The translations under genes and the position numbers were made by a program. From assembly GCA_005804965.1 (NCBI GenBank), contig SYOC01000111.1, positions 1 to 59,509 of the forward strand: a DNA stretch of 59,509 nt. Direction: 5' to 3'. The notes beneath the pieces are model-generated. The model saw only the letters and a list, made by a program, of their open reading frames with translations, made no database searches and was not told where the DNA came from. Below, piece after piece: positions 9,368 through 17,757 of this stretch. The number at the start of each line of letters is the position of its first letter. Positions within the stretch are counted from its first letter, which is position 1. The DNA comes from Pseudomonadota bacterium. Lineage in GTDB: Bacteria > Desulfobacterota > Binatia > Bin18.

Positions 9368-10339
9368 ATGCCCACTATACATGCCCATTCCCTTCCCTGC
9401 GGGTTTACCGAAGATCTCTTGATCGCGGAGACTTTGGCAGAAACGACCCCTGCACTGAGCCAGCAAGTGGCTGCGCACCTTGCTAGTTGTGCTTCGTGTC
9501 GGACGTTGGTTGAACGCTATCGCGGCCTGCAAACGCATCTGCATACCTTGGCGGCAACCGACAATGCTCAGCGCGGCCTTCCACAAGCACGCCAACGGTT
9601 GGATGCCCAGTTAGCCCTGCATACGCGCCCACGACTGCAAGTGGAAATCTGGCATTCGCCGGTAGGCGATTTGCGGATCGGACGAACAGCGAAAGGTGTT
9701 GCCCTCGTCGAGTTCGTGCGACCCGACGAGCAGACCGTCGTCCCCACACAGCGGTGGAACGAGTTCACGCTTGAAAACGGCGGATTAGAGGTGCAAACCT
9801 TGATCGGACAACTCGAAGGCTATTTCGATGGCCAGACGCAGGACCTCGCCTGGCACGTCGATGACGTGTTTATGCGCAGCGACTTTCAGCGGACAGTGCT
9901 GCATGCCACGGCGGAAGTGCCCTACGGTACGGTGGTGACGTACCAAGCCATTGCCGACACTATCGGCCAGTCGAAAGCTGTCCGCGCTGTTGCTCAAGCA
10001 TTGCGTCATAATCCCGTGCCCATCCACATTCCCTGTCACCGCGTCATCGGCAGCGACGGCGCGCTGACCGGCTATGCCGGTAATCTGGTCGACATCAAGA
10101 AAAAAATTCTGGAACTGGAAGGGATCCCTGTCGTTGCCACCGACAAAGGACTCGCCATTGCCCGAGGGCAGATGTACATCGGCTGGCGGCGCGACCGGTA
10201 TTTTTGTCTGCCGCGCTGCACCACGTTGAAAGAACAGTCGGCTGGAGATCGTGCTTTCATTGCTTCACGTACACGTGCCGAAGCGATGGGCTATCGGCCA
10301 TGCGACGTGTGTCATCCGGATCTTCAACTTTTTTCGTAA
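9368..10339 (+). CDS. fusion: N-terminal ZAS-like anti-sigma motif + O6-alkylguanine-DNA alkyltransferase (Ogt) + C-terminal Ada-type Zn domain
   Basis: HLASCASC (HxxxCxxC) near N-terminus; Ogt core VPYGTVVTYQAIADTIG...AVRAVAQALRHNPVPIHIPCHRVIG; C-terminus YFCLPRC...GYRPCDVCHPD; ATG 9368, AGAGGA RBS; starts 4 nt after sigma stop. Confidence 0.9.
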   Translation: MPTIHAHSLPCGFTEDLLIAETLAETTPALSQQVAAHLASCASCRTLVERYRGLQTHLHTLAATDNAQRGLPQARQRLDAQLALHTRPRLQVEIWHSPVGDLRIGRTAKGVALVEFVRPDEQTVVPTQRWNEFTLENGGLEVQTLIGQLEGYFDGQTQDLAWHVDDVFMRSDFQRTVLHATAEVPYGTVVTYQAIADTIGQSKAVRAVAQALRHNPVPIHIPCHRVIGSDGALTGYAGNLVDIKKKILELEGIPVVATDKGLAIARGQMYIGWRRDRYFCLPRCTTLKEQSAGDRAFIASRTRAEAMGYRPCDVCHPDLQLFS

Positions 10340-10365
10340 ATCTCTCATTTCTATAGGAGGACGTT

Positions 10366-10758
10366 ATGGCAGGACGTATTGACCACACCATTATCGCCGT
10401 CAACCGCTACGAACAGGCGTGTCAGTTTTATGCGTGGCTGATGCCGAAGATTGGCTATCCGCAGATGCATGACTATGGCGTAACACGGGGGTGGGCGGCG
10501 GACTCGGGCAGTTTCTGGATCAAGCAAGCCGGGGCGCAATTCGCCAGTGACACTTTTCACAAAGATCGCGTCGGGCTGTGCGAAATCGCTTTTCGTGCAG
10601 ATAATCGCGCACAGATCGACGAACTCGCCCAAGGCATCGTCGCCAACGGCGGCACGATTCTCGACCCACCGCGCGAGTACGACTACGTCCCCGGCTACTA
10701 CGCGGTCTTCTTTGCCGACCCGGACGGTATCAAGCTCGAGTTTGTTCATATGCCTTGA
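10366..10758 (+). CDS. VOC (glyoxalase/bleomycin resistance) family protein
   Basis: IDHTIIAVNRYEQACQFYAWLMPKIGYPQMHDYG...YYAVFFADPDGIKLEFVH; RBS ataggaggacgtt. Confidence 0.9.
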   Translation: MAGRIDHTIIAVNRYEQACQFYAWLMPKIGYPQMHDYGVTRGWAADSGSFWIKQAGAQFASDTFHKDRVGLCEIAFRADNRAQIDELAQGIVANGGTILDPPREYDYVPGYYAVFFADPDGIKLEFVHMP

Positions 10759-10823
10759 AGCCAAGCGCGTTTGTAACAAGAGTCCCCGGGGCGCGGTGCG
10801 CCGTGCCCCTCGTCCCAGGGGAT

Positions 10824-10958
10824 GCATAACAAAATCCTGGATTCCGGGTCGCGGCCTGCGGCCTTGCCCGGAATGACGAATGCGGCAGGGCCGTCATTCC
10901 GGCGCAAGCCGGAATCCAGGGAGAGTTTGAGAAGGCTTTTGCCAAGAAATCGTTATGC
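10824..10958. repeat. copy A of ~130 bp MITE-like palindromic repeat
   Basis: Bounded by GCATAAC...GTTATGC; internal CCTGGATTCCGGG...GTCATTCCGGCGCAAGCCGGAATCCAGG; flank GAAGGCTTTTGCCAAGAAATCGTTATGC shared with copies B, C, D. Confidence 0.8.
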
Positions 10959-11017
10959 GCCTCGTCCCAGGGAGACGTTTGCCGCCGAGGAAAGTTCGTG
11001 CTTTGATATCAACCACC

Positions 11018-11893
11018 ATGAAGCACAACATCACCTTGGTCCCAGTAACAGCGGCCCTCCTCCTCGGGTGTGTTTTTCTGGTCAGTTGCCAGCGCTCTCA
11101 GCCGACTGCACGAGTCGCCTCCTCATCTGAGCAGCCAGACGTAACCATTCCTGACGATCTCCAAGAAACGGTCAACACGCTCATCCCCGCAGTAGAGACC
11201 CTCGATATCCCCAGCATCTTGAGTGCCTATGCCAAGGATTTCGTCAGTGGCACGAGACGTGACCGGGACAATGTGCGCGACGTGTTTGCGCGACTCAAAG
11301 AGAATCACGTCACACTCCAAGTGGAGCAGACCACGTTCGAGAAAGTCACCGCGACCGAGGCGCAGCTCCGTACCCAACTGCGTCTCCGCTACAACGACCG
11401 GTTCCGCGATTTGGGAGAAGGCGAAGTGGTGGTAACCGACGTGCTGCGCCACTTCTTGCGCAAAGAAGAACAGGGCTGGAAAATTTATACCGACGAACGC
11501 CTCTCCACCTATCGCGAAGGTCGTTTCGGTCAGCAACCGCCCAATGCCAAGCTTGAGGTTCCGGAGCATTTGCCCACCAATCTTGCGTATCCTGTCACCG
11601 TGACCGTCCCGCGCGAGCGCAATGTGGATTATCAAGTGATGGTGGGGAACTACGCCGAAGACCCAGCCATTCTTCCGCCTCCCGACATCGTCACTTCCCT
11701 GCCGGAAGATGGGGTACTGCACGCGAACTTGCTACCCAACCCACAAGGGCGCAGTGAGATGGTGCGCATCACCATCATTGCTGCAACACCGGACGGCCAA
11801 TGGGTTGGGGCGACTACGATCTCGAAGTTTGTTCCTCGCGCCACGTCGGCAACAAAGCCGGGAGAGGCTGAGGAAGAACACGAACTCATTTGA
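11018..11893 (+). CDS. hypothetical lipoprotein
   Basis: MKHNITLVPVTAALLLGCVFLVSCQRS lipobox; no domain recognised with confidence. Confidence 0.7.
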   Translation: MKHNITLVPVTAALLLGCVFLVSCQRSQPTARVASSSEQPDVTIPDDLQETVNTLIPAVETLDIPSILSAYAKDFVSGTRRDRDNVRDVFARLKENHVTLQVEQTTFEKVTATEAQLRTQLRLRYNDRFRDLGEGEVVVTDVLRHFLRKEEQGWKIYTDERLSTYREGRFGQQPPNAKLEVPEHLPTNLAYPVTVTVPRERNVDYQVMVGNYAEDPAILPPPDIVTSLPEDGVLHANLLPNPQGRSEMVRITIIAATPDGQWVGATTISKFVPRATSATKPGEAEEEHELI

Positions 11894-11921
11894 CCATGCA
11901 AGCGACGGAAAGGGGACTGTT

Positions 11922-12332
11922 ATGATGACCGCCAATAAAATGCTCGTGCGCCGGTATTTCGAGGAAGTCTTGAGCGCTGGCAATCTGGCCCTCATCGATA
12001 CACTGATCTCTCCCTCGTATGTCAGCCATTATCCCGCCGGGTACGAACTCGGCGGTGGCCCGGAAGATGTGCGGCAGATTGTCACCAGCGTGCGCCGTGC
12101 GTTTCCCAACGTGCATTTCACCGTCGAGGACGTGATTGCAGAGGACGATACAGTCGTGTGCCGCTGGACGTTCCGTGGTGAACAAGAAGGCGACTTCATG
12201 GGCATTCCCGCCTCGGGCAAGAAAGCTACGGTGATGGGCATCGCAGTCTACCGGGTGGCAAACGGTCAGATTGTCGAAGCGTGGTTTACCTGGGATGCAC
12301 TTGGGCTGATGCGTCAGCTCGACGAAGAATAA
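11922..12332 (+). CDS. SnoaL-like polyketide cyclase / ester cyclase family protein
   Basis: MLVRRYFEEVLSAGNLALIDTLISPSYVSH...FMGIPASGKKATVMGIAVYRVANGQIVEAWFTWDALGLMRQL. Confidence 0.88.
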   Translation: MMTANKMLVRRYFEEVLSAGNLALIDTLISPSYVSHYPAGYELGGGPEDVRQIVTSVRRAFPNVHFTVEDVIAEDDTVVCRWTFRGEQEGDFMGIPASGKKATVMGIAVYRVANGQIVEAWFTWDALGLMRQLDEE

Positions 12333-12347
12333 TCTCCACCTCTTTGT

Positions 12348-12764
12348 ATGGCTCGCCACACACTCGTTTCGCCGCGTGGCCTCCGAGCGAAAGCCACTGC
12401 GGCGGCGCAACAGCCGCGTTTCTTTGCTTATGTCTATCGACTGGTCGCGCAAGTACCGAAAGGCACAGTCGTGACTTATGGACAGGTGGCCGCATTACTC
12501 GGCGCACCCCGCGCCGCGCGTGCCGTCGGCACGGCGTTACGTCATTTGCCGCCGCAGTTAGTGGGCACAATTCCCTGGCAGCGGGTCATCAACGCCTCCG
12601 GCGGCATCAGCTTTCGTGGCGATGTTATCCGCGTCGAGGAGCAGCGCTGGCTCTTGGAGAACGAAGGCATTGAGTTTAATCGTCACGGCAAAGTCGATCT
12701 GAAAACCCAACGCTGGGCTGGTCCGAAAAAGTGGCGCGTGCCACAGTGGAAGGGGAAGGTGTAG
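12348..12764 (+). CDS. alkyltransferase-like (ATL) protein, MGMT family without catalytic Cys
   Basis: VPKGTVVTYGQVAALLG...RAVGTALRHLPPQLVGTIPWQRVINASGGIS; PWQR where Ogt has PCHR. Confidence 0.9.
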   Translation: MARHTLVSPRGLRAKATAAAQQPRFFAYVYRLVAQVPKGTVVTYGQVAALLGAPRAARAVGTALRHLPPQLVGTIPWQRVINASGGISFRGDVIRVEEQRWLLENEGIEFNRHGKVDLKTQRWAGPKKWRVPQWKGKV

Positions 12765-12773
12765 GTTCTACCC

Positions 12774-12794
12774 GGGCGGCTCGGCGAGCCGCCC
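12774..12794. terminator. candidate terminator hairpin
   Basis: GGGCGGCTC-ggc-GAGCCGCCC perfect 9-bp stem, 3-nt loop, between convergent genes. Confidence 0.65.
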
Positions 12795-12816
12795 TACCTT
12801 TGGAAGAACGACAGGA

Positions 12817-13785
12817 TTACGGAATCAATACCAATTTCCCCACCGATCCGCGCGATTCCATATGGCGATGCGCTTCTGGTGCCTCGGCCATCGGGTAGCT
12901 CTTGCCGATCAGCATTTTCAGTTTGCCTTCTTTCATCAGTTGAAACGCCTTATCAACGCCAGCCTGATGTTTGTCTGGCATCGACGACACGGTGTAGAGC
13001 ACGAAGCCGCTGACTTTGGTCGATTTCTGGAACAGCGACATCAAGTTCACCGGATCAGGAATCCCGCCAGCGCGACCGTACAGAATCAAATGGCCGAACG
13101 GTGCCAAGCACTTCAAGCCTTTTTCTAAGGTCGGTTTGCCGACCGCGTCAAGAATCAAGTCCGCACCTTTGTTGTCAGTGAGTTTCATGACCTCATCGGC
13201 AAAGTCCGTGCTGGCGTAATTCACGACTTCGTCAGCACCATACTGCTTCACCAAATCGAACTTACTGTTGCTTGAGACCGTGCCAATCACCCGTGCCCCA
13301 GCCGCCTTGGCAATCTGCACGGCGACAATCCCGACGCCACCCGCAGCGGAATGCACCACCACCGTTTGCCCTGGCGTGGTGGTGTGCGAGGTATGCAGCA
13401 TGTGGTAGGCCGTGAGCGTCTGAATGGGAAACGCGACGCCATCTTCGTAGCCCACGTGGTCCGGCAGCGGAATGACTTGCGCCGCCGACACTGTGCAATA
13501 CTCGGCGTAGGTTTTGGTGCCGATGGCCGTGACGCGCATCCCTGGCTTGAGATGGGTGACGCCTTCGCCAACGGCATCTACCACTCCAGCGGCTTCCAGC
13601 CCGGGGATGTCCGGCAGATTCGGCTTCATCAGGTATTGGCCTTGACGGAAGAGGGTGTCAGCGAAGTTGATGCCCGACGCATGCACTTTGATGCGCACCC
13701 AACCTTTACGCGGTTCCGGCACGGGCGCTTCGCCGACCTTGAGGACTTCGGGTCCTCCGAGTTCGTGAAACATGACGGCTTTCAT
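12817..13785 (-). CDS. quinone oxidoreductase-like zinc-type alcohol dehydrogenase (MDR superfamily)
   Basis: MKAVMFHELGGPEVLKVGEAPVPEP...GVGIVAVQIAKAAGARVIGTVSS. Confidence 0.93.
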   Translation of the reverse strand: MKAVMFHELGGPEVLKVGEAPVPEPRKGWVRIKVHASGINFADTLFRQGQYLMKPNLPDIPGLEAAGVVDAVGEGVTHLKPGMRVTAIGTKTYAEYCTVSAAQVIPLPDHVGYEDGVAFPIQTLTAYHMLHTSHTTTPGQTVVVHSAAGGVGIVAVQIAKAAGARVIGTVSSNSKFDLVKQYGADEVVNYASTDFADEVMKLTDNKGADLILDAVGKPTLEKGLKCLAPFGHLILYGRAGGIPDPVNLMSLFQKSTKVSGFVLYTVSSMPDKHQAGVDKAFQLMKEGKLKMLIGKSYPMAEAPEAHRHMESRGSVGKLVLIP

Positions 13786-13864
13786 GGGTTCCTCCTTGCG
13801 ATTGATTGTGCTGCCCCTGTCCTAGCCGAAGGAAGAAAGTGACGGAAGGGCGGCGGAGAGTCGC

Positions 13865-14746
13865 TCAACGCCGTAACGCACCGTCACGGGCAATGGCTTC
13901 AATGACTTCACGCATGGTCCAGTCTTGCTCGCCGCGCTCAGGATGGCGCTCAGCCAGCCGCAGCTTCCCCACGGCAGCCAGCGTATCGCGTGCCCCGCTC
14001 GCCATGACGGACGAGAACCCGTAATGCTCCAACATGTCGGCCAGCTCGGCCATTTCATCTGCACGCCGCGCGGCATGTAGCGGATAGGTTGGCACCAGCC
14101 ATTCCAGCGCCTGCATGATTCCTGGCAGCAGCGCGGTATAGGTCTGGAGCAAACCATCAAGAAACCCGAACTCCTTCCCTGCTGCTGTCAGTTCGAAAAG
14201 CAACGCCGCCAGCCCTTTATTCAAGCCGGAAAAAGCAATCTTGAACGCTGAGGCTTGTCCGATGCGGTCTCCTAGTTGGTGGGTTTTGATCGACGTGCCA
14301 ATGCACTCCTCGAAGCGTTGAGCATCAGGTCCGCTCACGTGAAAAGTGCAGCGTCCTCGGACATCGCGTGCCGGGCCGATAATGCACGCATCCAAATAAG
14401 GAATCCCGGCTTGCGTGATGATGGCCCCGACTTCTTGCGTCGTCATCGGCGAGATCGCGTTGGCATCGACGTACAGCGGCGGATGAGCGAGATGTGCGGC
14501 CGCCGCAGCAAAGTCGGTAGCCACGGCAATGGCTGCTGCGGGAGGAATGATCGAAATGACAAGGTCGGCGCGTTCACACACGTGCCGCAGTGAGTCGAGC
14601 ACCTCAATCGTCGTGCTGGCGGCGAGTCGTCGGGTACGTTCGCTGCGGCCAGCCAGCGTGGTCACCACTGAGAAGCCGTCTTCGAGCAAAACCCGCGCAA
14701 CATTGTGACCCATGTCGCCGGGATACAGAATGCCGATGGTGGGCAT
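13865..14746 (-). CDS. NAD(P)-binding 6-phosphogluconate dehydrogenase/3-hydroxyisobutyrate dehydrogenase-like protein
   Basis: MPTIGILYPGDMGHNVARVLLEDG Rossmann start; DUF1932-like C-terminal region. Confidence 0.8.
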   Translation of the reverse strand: MPTIGILYPGDMGHNVARVLLEDGFSVVTTLAGRSERTRRLAASTTIEVLDSLRHVCERADLVISIIPPAAAIAVATDFAAAAAHLAHPPLYVDANAISPMTTQEVGAIITQAGIPYLDACIIGPARDVRGRCTFHVSGPDAQRFEECIGTSIKTHQLGDRIGQASAFKIAFSGLNKGLAALLFELTAAGKEFGFLDGLLQTYTALLPGIMQALEWLVPTYPLHAARRADEMAELADMLEHYGFSSVMASGARDTLAAVGKLRLAERHPERGEQDWTMREVIEAIARDGALRR

Positions 14747-14879
14747 GCAGTTCCTCCTTTATCGAGCGTGGTGGCTTGGCAGTATAACCGATGCCCCTGC
14801 CAGCGCGAGAACCACCCTGTGGCGTTGCTTTTCTTCAGGTACTGTGGCACGGGCTAAGACAAAAGAAGGAGGACCCTCT

Positions 14880-15935
14880 GTGGATAAAGCCAAACGCGAA
14901 AAATTTCTCAAACAACTGATGGGTCATGTTAGCGGTGCCGCGCTGTCGGGCATGATCTATGTCGGCGACCAAGTCGGACTATTCAAAGCCATGGCAGGTG
15001 CCGGCGGCCTCACGAGTGCAGAGGTTGCCACCAAAGCCGGCTTGCAGGAACGCTATGTCCGTGAGTGGCTGTCGGCGATGGCTGCTGCCGGCATCGTCGA
15101 GTATGACGCTGGCAGCGAGCGCTTTACGTTTCCCGAAGAGCACGCCGCGCTGCTGGCCGATGACAATAGCCCCAGTTTTCTCGGTGGATTGGTGCAGAGC
15201 ACCATCGTCATGCTGCGGGCCGCGCCACGTGTCGCCGAATCTTTCGTGCATGGCGGCGGTGTGCCGTTTGTAGAATACGGCAAAGAGCATGTCGCGGCGA
15301 TTGATCGCGGCAACCGACCGCAATACCAGTTCCATCTGGTGAAACGTTGGCTGCCTGCCATGCCTGATGTCGTGGAGCGTTTGGAAGCCGGGGCGGAAGC
15401 CGCAGATATCGGTTGTGGCAGCGGCTACCCGAGTATCCTGATGGCGCAAGCCTTTCCCAACTCGCGCTTCTACGGGTTTGATGTCAGCGAAGAATCGCTT
15501 GACCGTGCCCGCACTGATGCCCACAGCAAAGGCGTGGCCGACCGCGTCGAGTTCCAGCGGGTCTCGGCGACCGAGCTGCCGGAAACGCGCAAGTTTGCCT
15601 TCATTTCATCGTTTGATGCGATTCACGACATGGTGGACCCACGTGGTGCCTTGCGTGGCATTCGTCGAGCGCTGGCCGACGACGGCGTGTACATGATGGT
15701 CGAGCCGCGCTCCGGCGACACGCTGAGCGAGAACCTCAACGGGCAAGGTGCGCTGATGTATTCGATGAGCACGCTCCACTGCATGACCGTGTCGCTCGCT
15801 CATGGTGGTGAAGGCATCGGCACGGCCATCGGGCAGAACAAAGTGCAGGAATTAGCCGACCAAGCTGGGTTCTCCCGCGTACGCCGTCTACCCATTGAGC
15901 ACTTGGCACAAGCGTTCTACGAACTGCGTCCGTAG
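14880..15935 (+). CDS. class I SAM-dependent methyltransferase with N-terminal winged-helix/dimerisation region
   Basis: GTG start after aaagaaggagg; GLTSAEVATKAGLQERYVREWLSAMAAAGIVEYD; AADIGCGSGYPSILMAQAFPNSRFYGFDVS. Confidence 0.9.
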   Translation: MDKAKREKFLKQLMGHVSGAALSGMIYVGDQVGLFKAMAGAGGLTSAEVATKAGLQERYVREWLSAMAAAGIVEYDAGSERFTFPEEHAALLADDNSPSFLGGLVQSTIVMLRAAPRVAESFVHGGGVPFVEYGKEHVAAIDRGNRPQYQFHLVKRWLPAMPDVVERLEAGAEAADIGCGSGYPSILMAQAFPNSRFYGFDVSEESLDRARTDAHSKGVADRVEFQRVSATELPETRKFAFISSFDAIHDMVDPRGALRGIRRALADDGVYMMVEPRSGDTLSENLNGQGALMYSMSTLHCMTVSLAHGGEGIGTAIGQNKVQELADQAGFSRVRRLPIEHLAQAFYELRP

Positions 15936-15982
15936 AGTAAATCGCGGGTTGGGCGGGAATGACGACGGAACGCGCGAAATTT

Positions 15983-16138
15983 GGTCATTCCCGCGCACGC
16001 GGGAATCCAGGGTTTTGCTCCTGGATTCCGGGTCTCGCAGTGCTCGCCCGGAATGACGAATGCGACAGGGCCGTCGTTCCGGCGCACGCGGGAATCCAGA
16101 GAGAGGTTAAGAAGGCTTTTGCCAAGAAATTGTTATGC
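15983..16138. repeat. copy B of MITE-like repeat (extra inverted core at left)
   Basis: GTCATTCCCGCGCACGCGGGAATCCAGG...AAGAAGGCTTTTGCCAAGAAATTGTTATGC. Confidence 0.75.
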
Positions 16139-16148
16139 ACCCGCGCCC

Positions 16149-16886
16149 TCATCCCTCCTTCCCGAACACGACGATGCGCTGCTGTTCAAGAAACTCCAGC
16201 ACTTCGAGCACCGTCCAGCCCAACGGCTCAATCTCCGTACGGAGCTGCGCCAGCGTGGTTTTGTGGTCCGGCTTAATCGGCACGTTGGGGTCTTCGCCGC
16301 GATACTCGACCAAGACGAGCCGCCCTTGTGGCTTCAAGGCGCGGCGCACCTGCGCCAACGTTTCTTCCGGGTATTCCAACTCGTGATAGACATCGACCAT
16401 CAGCGCGAGGTCGAGACTATTCTCCGGCAGTTTGGCGTCGGTGGGCGTACACAACACGAGTTCGATATTGCTCAGGCCAGCGGCACGCATGTTGTCTTTG
16501 AGGATGGCGAGCATTTGTGGCTGGATGTCGGTGGCGAGGACGCGGCCTTGCGGACCAACGCGCTTGGCTAAGCGCAGGCTGAAATAGCCGGTGCCCGCGC
16601 CAATGTCCGCAACCGTGTTGCCGGATTGAATGTGCAAAGCATCCAGCACTTTCTCCGGTTGTTGCACGGCATCACGGTCGGCCCGGTCGAGCCACCCCGC
16701 ACCACGATAACTCATGGGCGGGGCAATCACCCGACCTTGATAGGTTTTGGGGGCCGCGTCAGATGGGAGAAGAGACTCGCTACCACTTTCGGTTCCTAGC
16801 GCTAGCACCAACAACGCCGTAAGTGCGGTGGAACGCATCCACGGCAAGGTGAAGCGCTGAGAGCTTTGTTTACGACTCAAGTACAT
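16149..16886 (-). CDS. class I SAM-dependent methyltransferase with N-terminal signal-like segment
   Basis: RSTALTALLVLALGTESGS...NTVADIGAGTGYFSLRLAKRVGPQGRVLATDI. Confidence 0.85.
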   Translation of the reverse strand: MYLSRKQSSQRFTLPWMRSTALTALLVLALGTESGSESLLPSDAAPKTYQGRVIAPPMSYRGAGWLDRADRDAVQQPEKVLDALHIQSGNTVADIGAGTGYFSLRLAKRVGPQGRVLATDIQPQMLAILKDNMRAAGLSNIELVLCTPTDAKLPENSLDLALMVDVYHELEYPEETLAQVRRALKPQGRLVLVEYRGEDPNVPIKPDHKTTLAQLRTEIEPLGWTVLEVLEFLEQQRIVVFGKEG

Positions 16887-16890
16887 TGGG

Positions 16891-17500
16891 TCAATCAAAA
16901 GTCGGTGTCTCGTTTGCGGCGAGCCACTGTTCGAGGTCCGTTACACTACGGAAGTCGAGCAATGCCTCACCGAGTAGTTCGAGCTGAGGGACCGACAATC
17001 GTTCCACATGCGCTCTCAAGGCGGGTGTTAAAACACCGCAACGGCGTTGCACGAGGCGCAAAATCAATGTCACGCCCTCTTGGCGGCGGCCTTCCAAGTG
17101 ACCTTCTTGGCGGCCCTCTTGGCGGCCTTCCGCGAACACGTCTTGATAAAACTGCGTCTGTTTCAGCTCAAGGTCAGTCAGTCCTAACATGGTCTGGATC
17201 TCCTGCCGTGTCAGCCGCGGAAGCTTGTACACCAAGATGGTCTCTACCAGCTCTACTATGGCTGCCCCCTGTCCCTTGTCAACCGATGCTTGCCGCACCC
17301 GCGCCACTACGGCCTGCGCGACAGGCACGGCTTCCTGCGGTGCTGCTAACACTACTGCCATCAAGGCGAAAGGTGGTTTCTTTGAGTTCGACGGAGGTGA
17401 AACGGTAGGCGGTGGCCTGTGCCGGGACTTGGTCGATCAACTCGAAGAGCAAGTCGGGCAGGGTCTGGAACAAGCGATAGAAGAGACTGTCGGTTTTCAT
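16891..17500 (-). pseudogene. Rpn/DUF2887-like gene with disrupted, core-less reading frame
   Basis: N-terminal MKTDSLFYRLFQTLPDLLFELIDQVPAQATAYRFTSVELKETTFRLDG in one frame, C-terminal MAVVLAAPQEAVP...ILVYKLPRLTRQEIQTMLGLTDLELKQTQFYQDVFAEGRQEGRQEG... in another; the region expected between them is absent. Confidence 0.75.
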
Positions 17501-17757
17501 AGGGGGAAGGCCTGTGCCACTTCGCGCTTGTTTGTAGCATGGGTGAGGCGGCATTGCAGGCGGGCCGCGCGGTAAGTCACTCCTACCGATATTCTTGCCC
17601 TCGAAACGACAGCCGATGGCGCGAGTCGTGAGGACGCTGGTGTCAGCGTAGTGTCCCCACGAGGGGTGTGCCAAACCGCTGGAAGATGATATGGGCGTGA
17701 AGGCCAAGACGGGCGCGAGGTCTCGTGTCTCGCCAACAACAAAAGGAGGCAGTCAGC

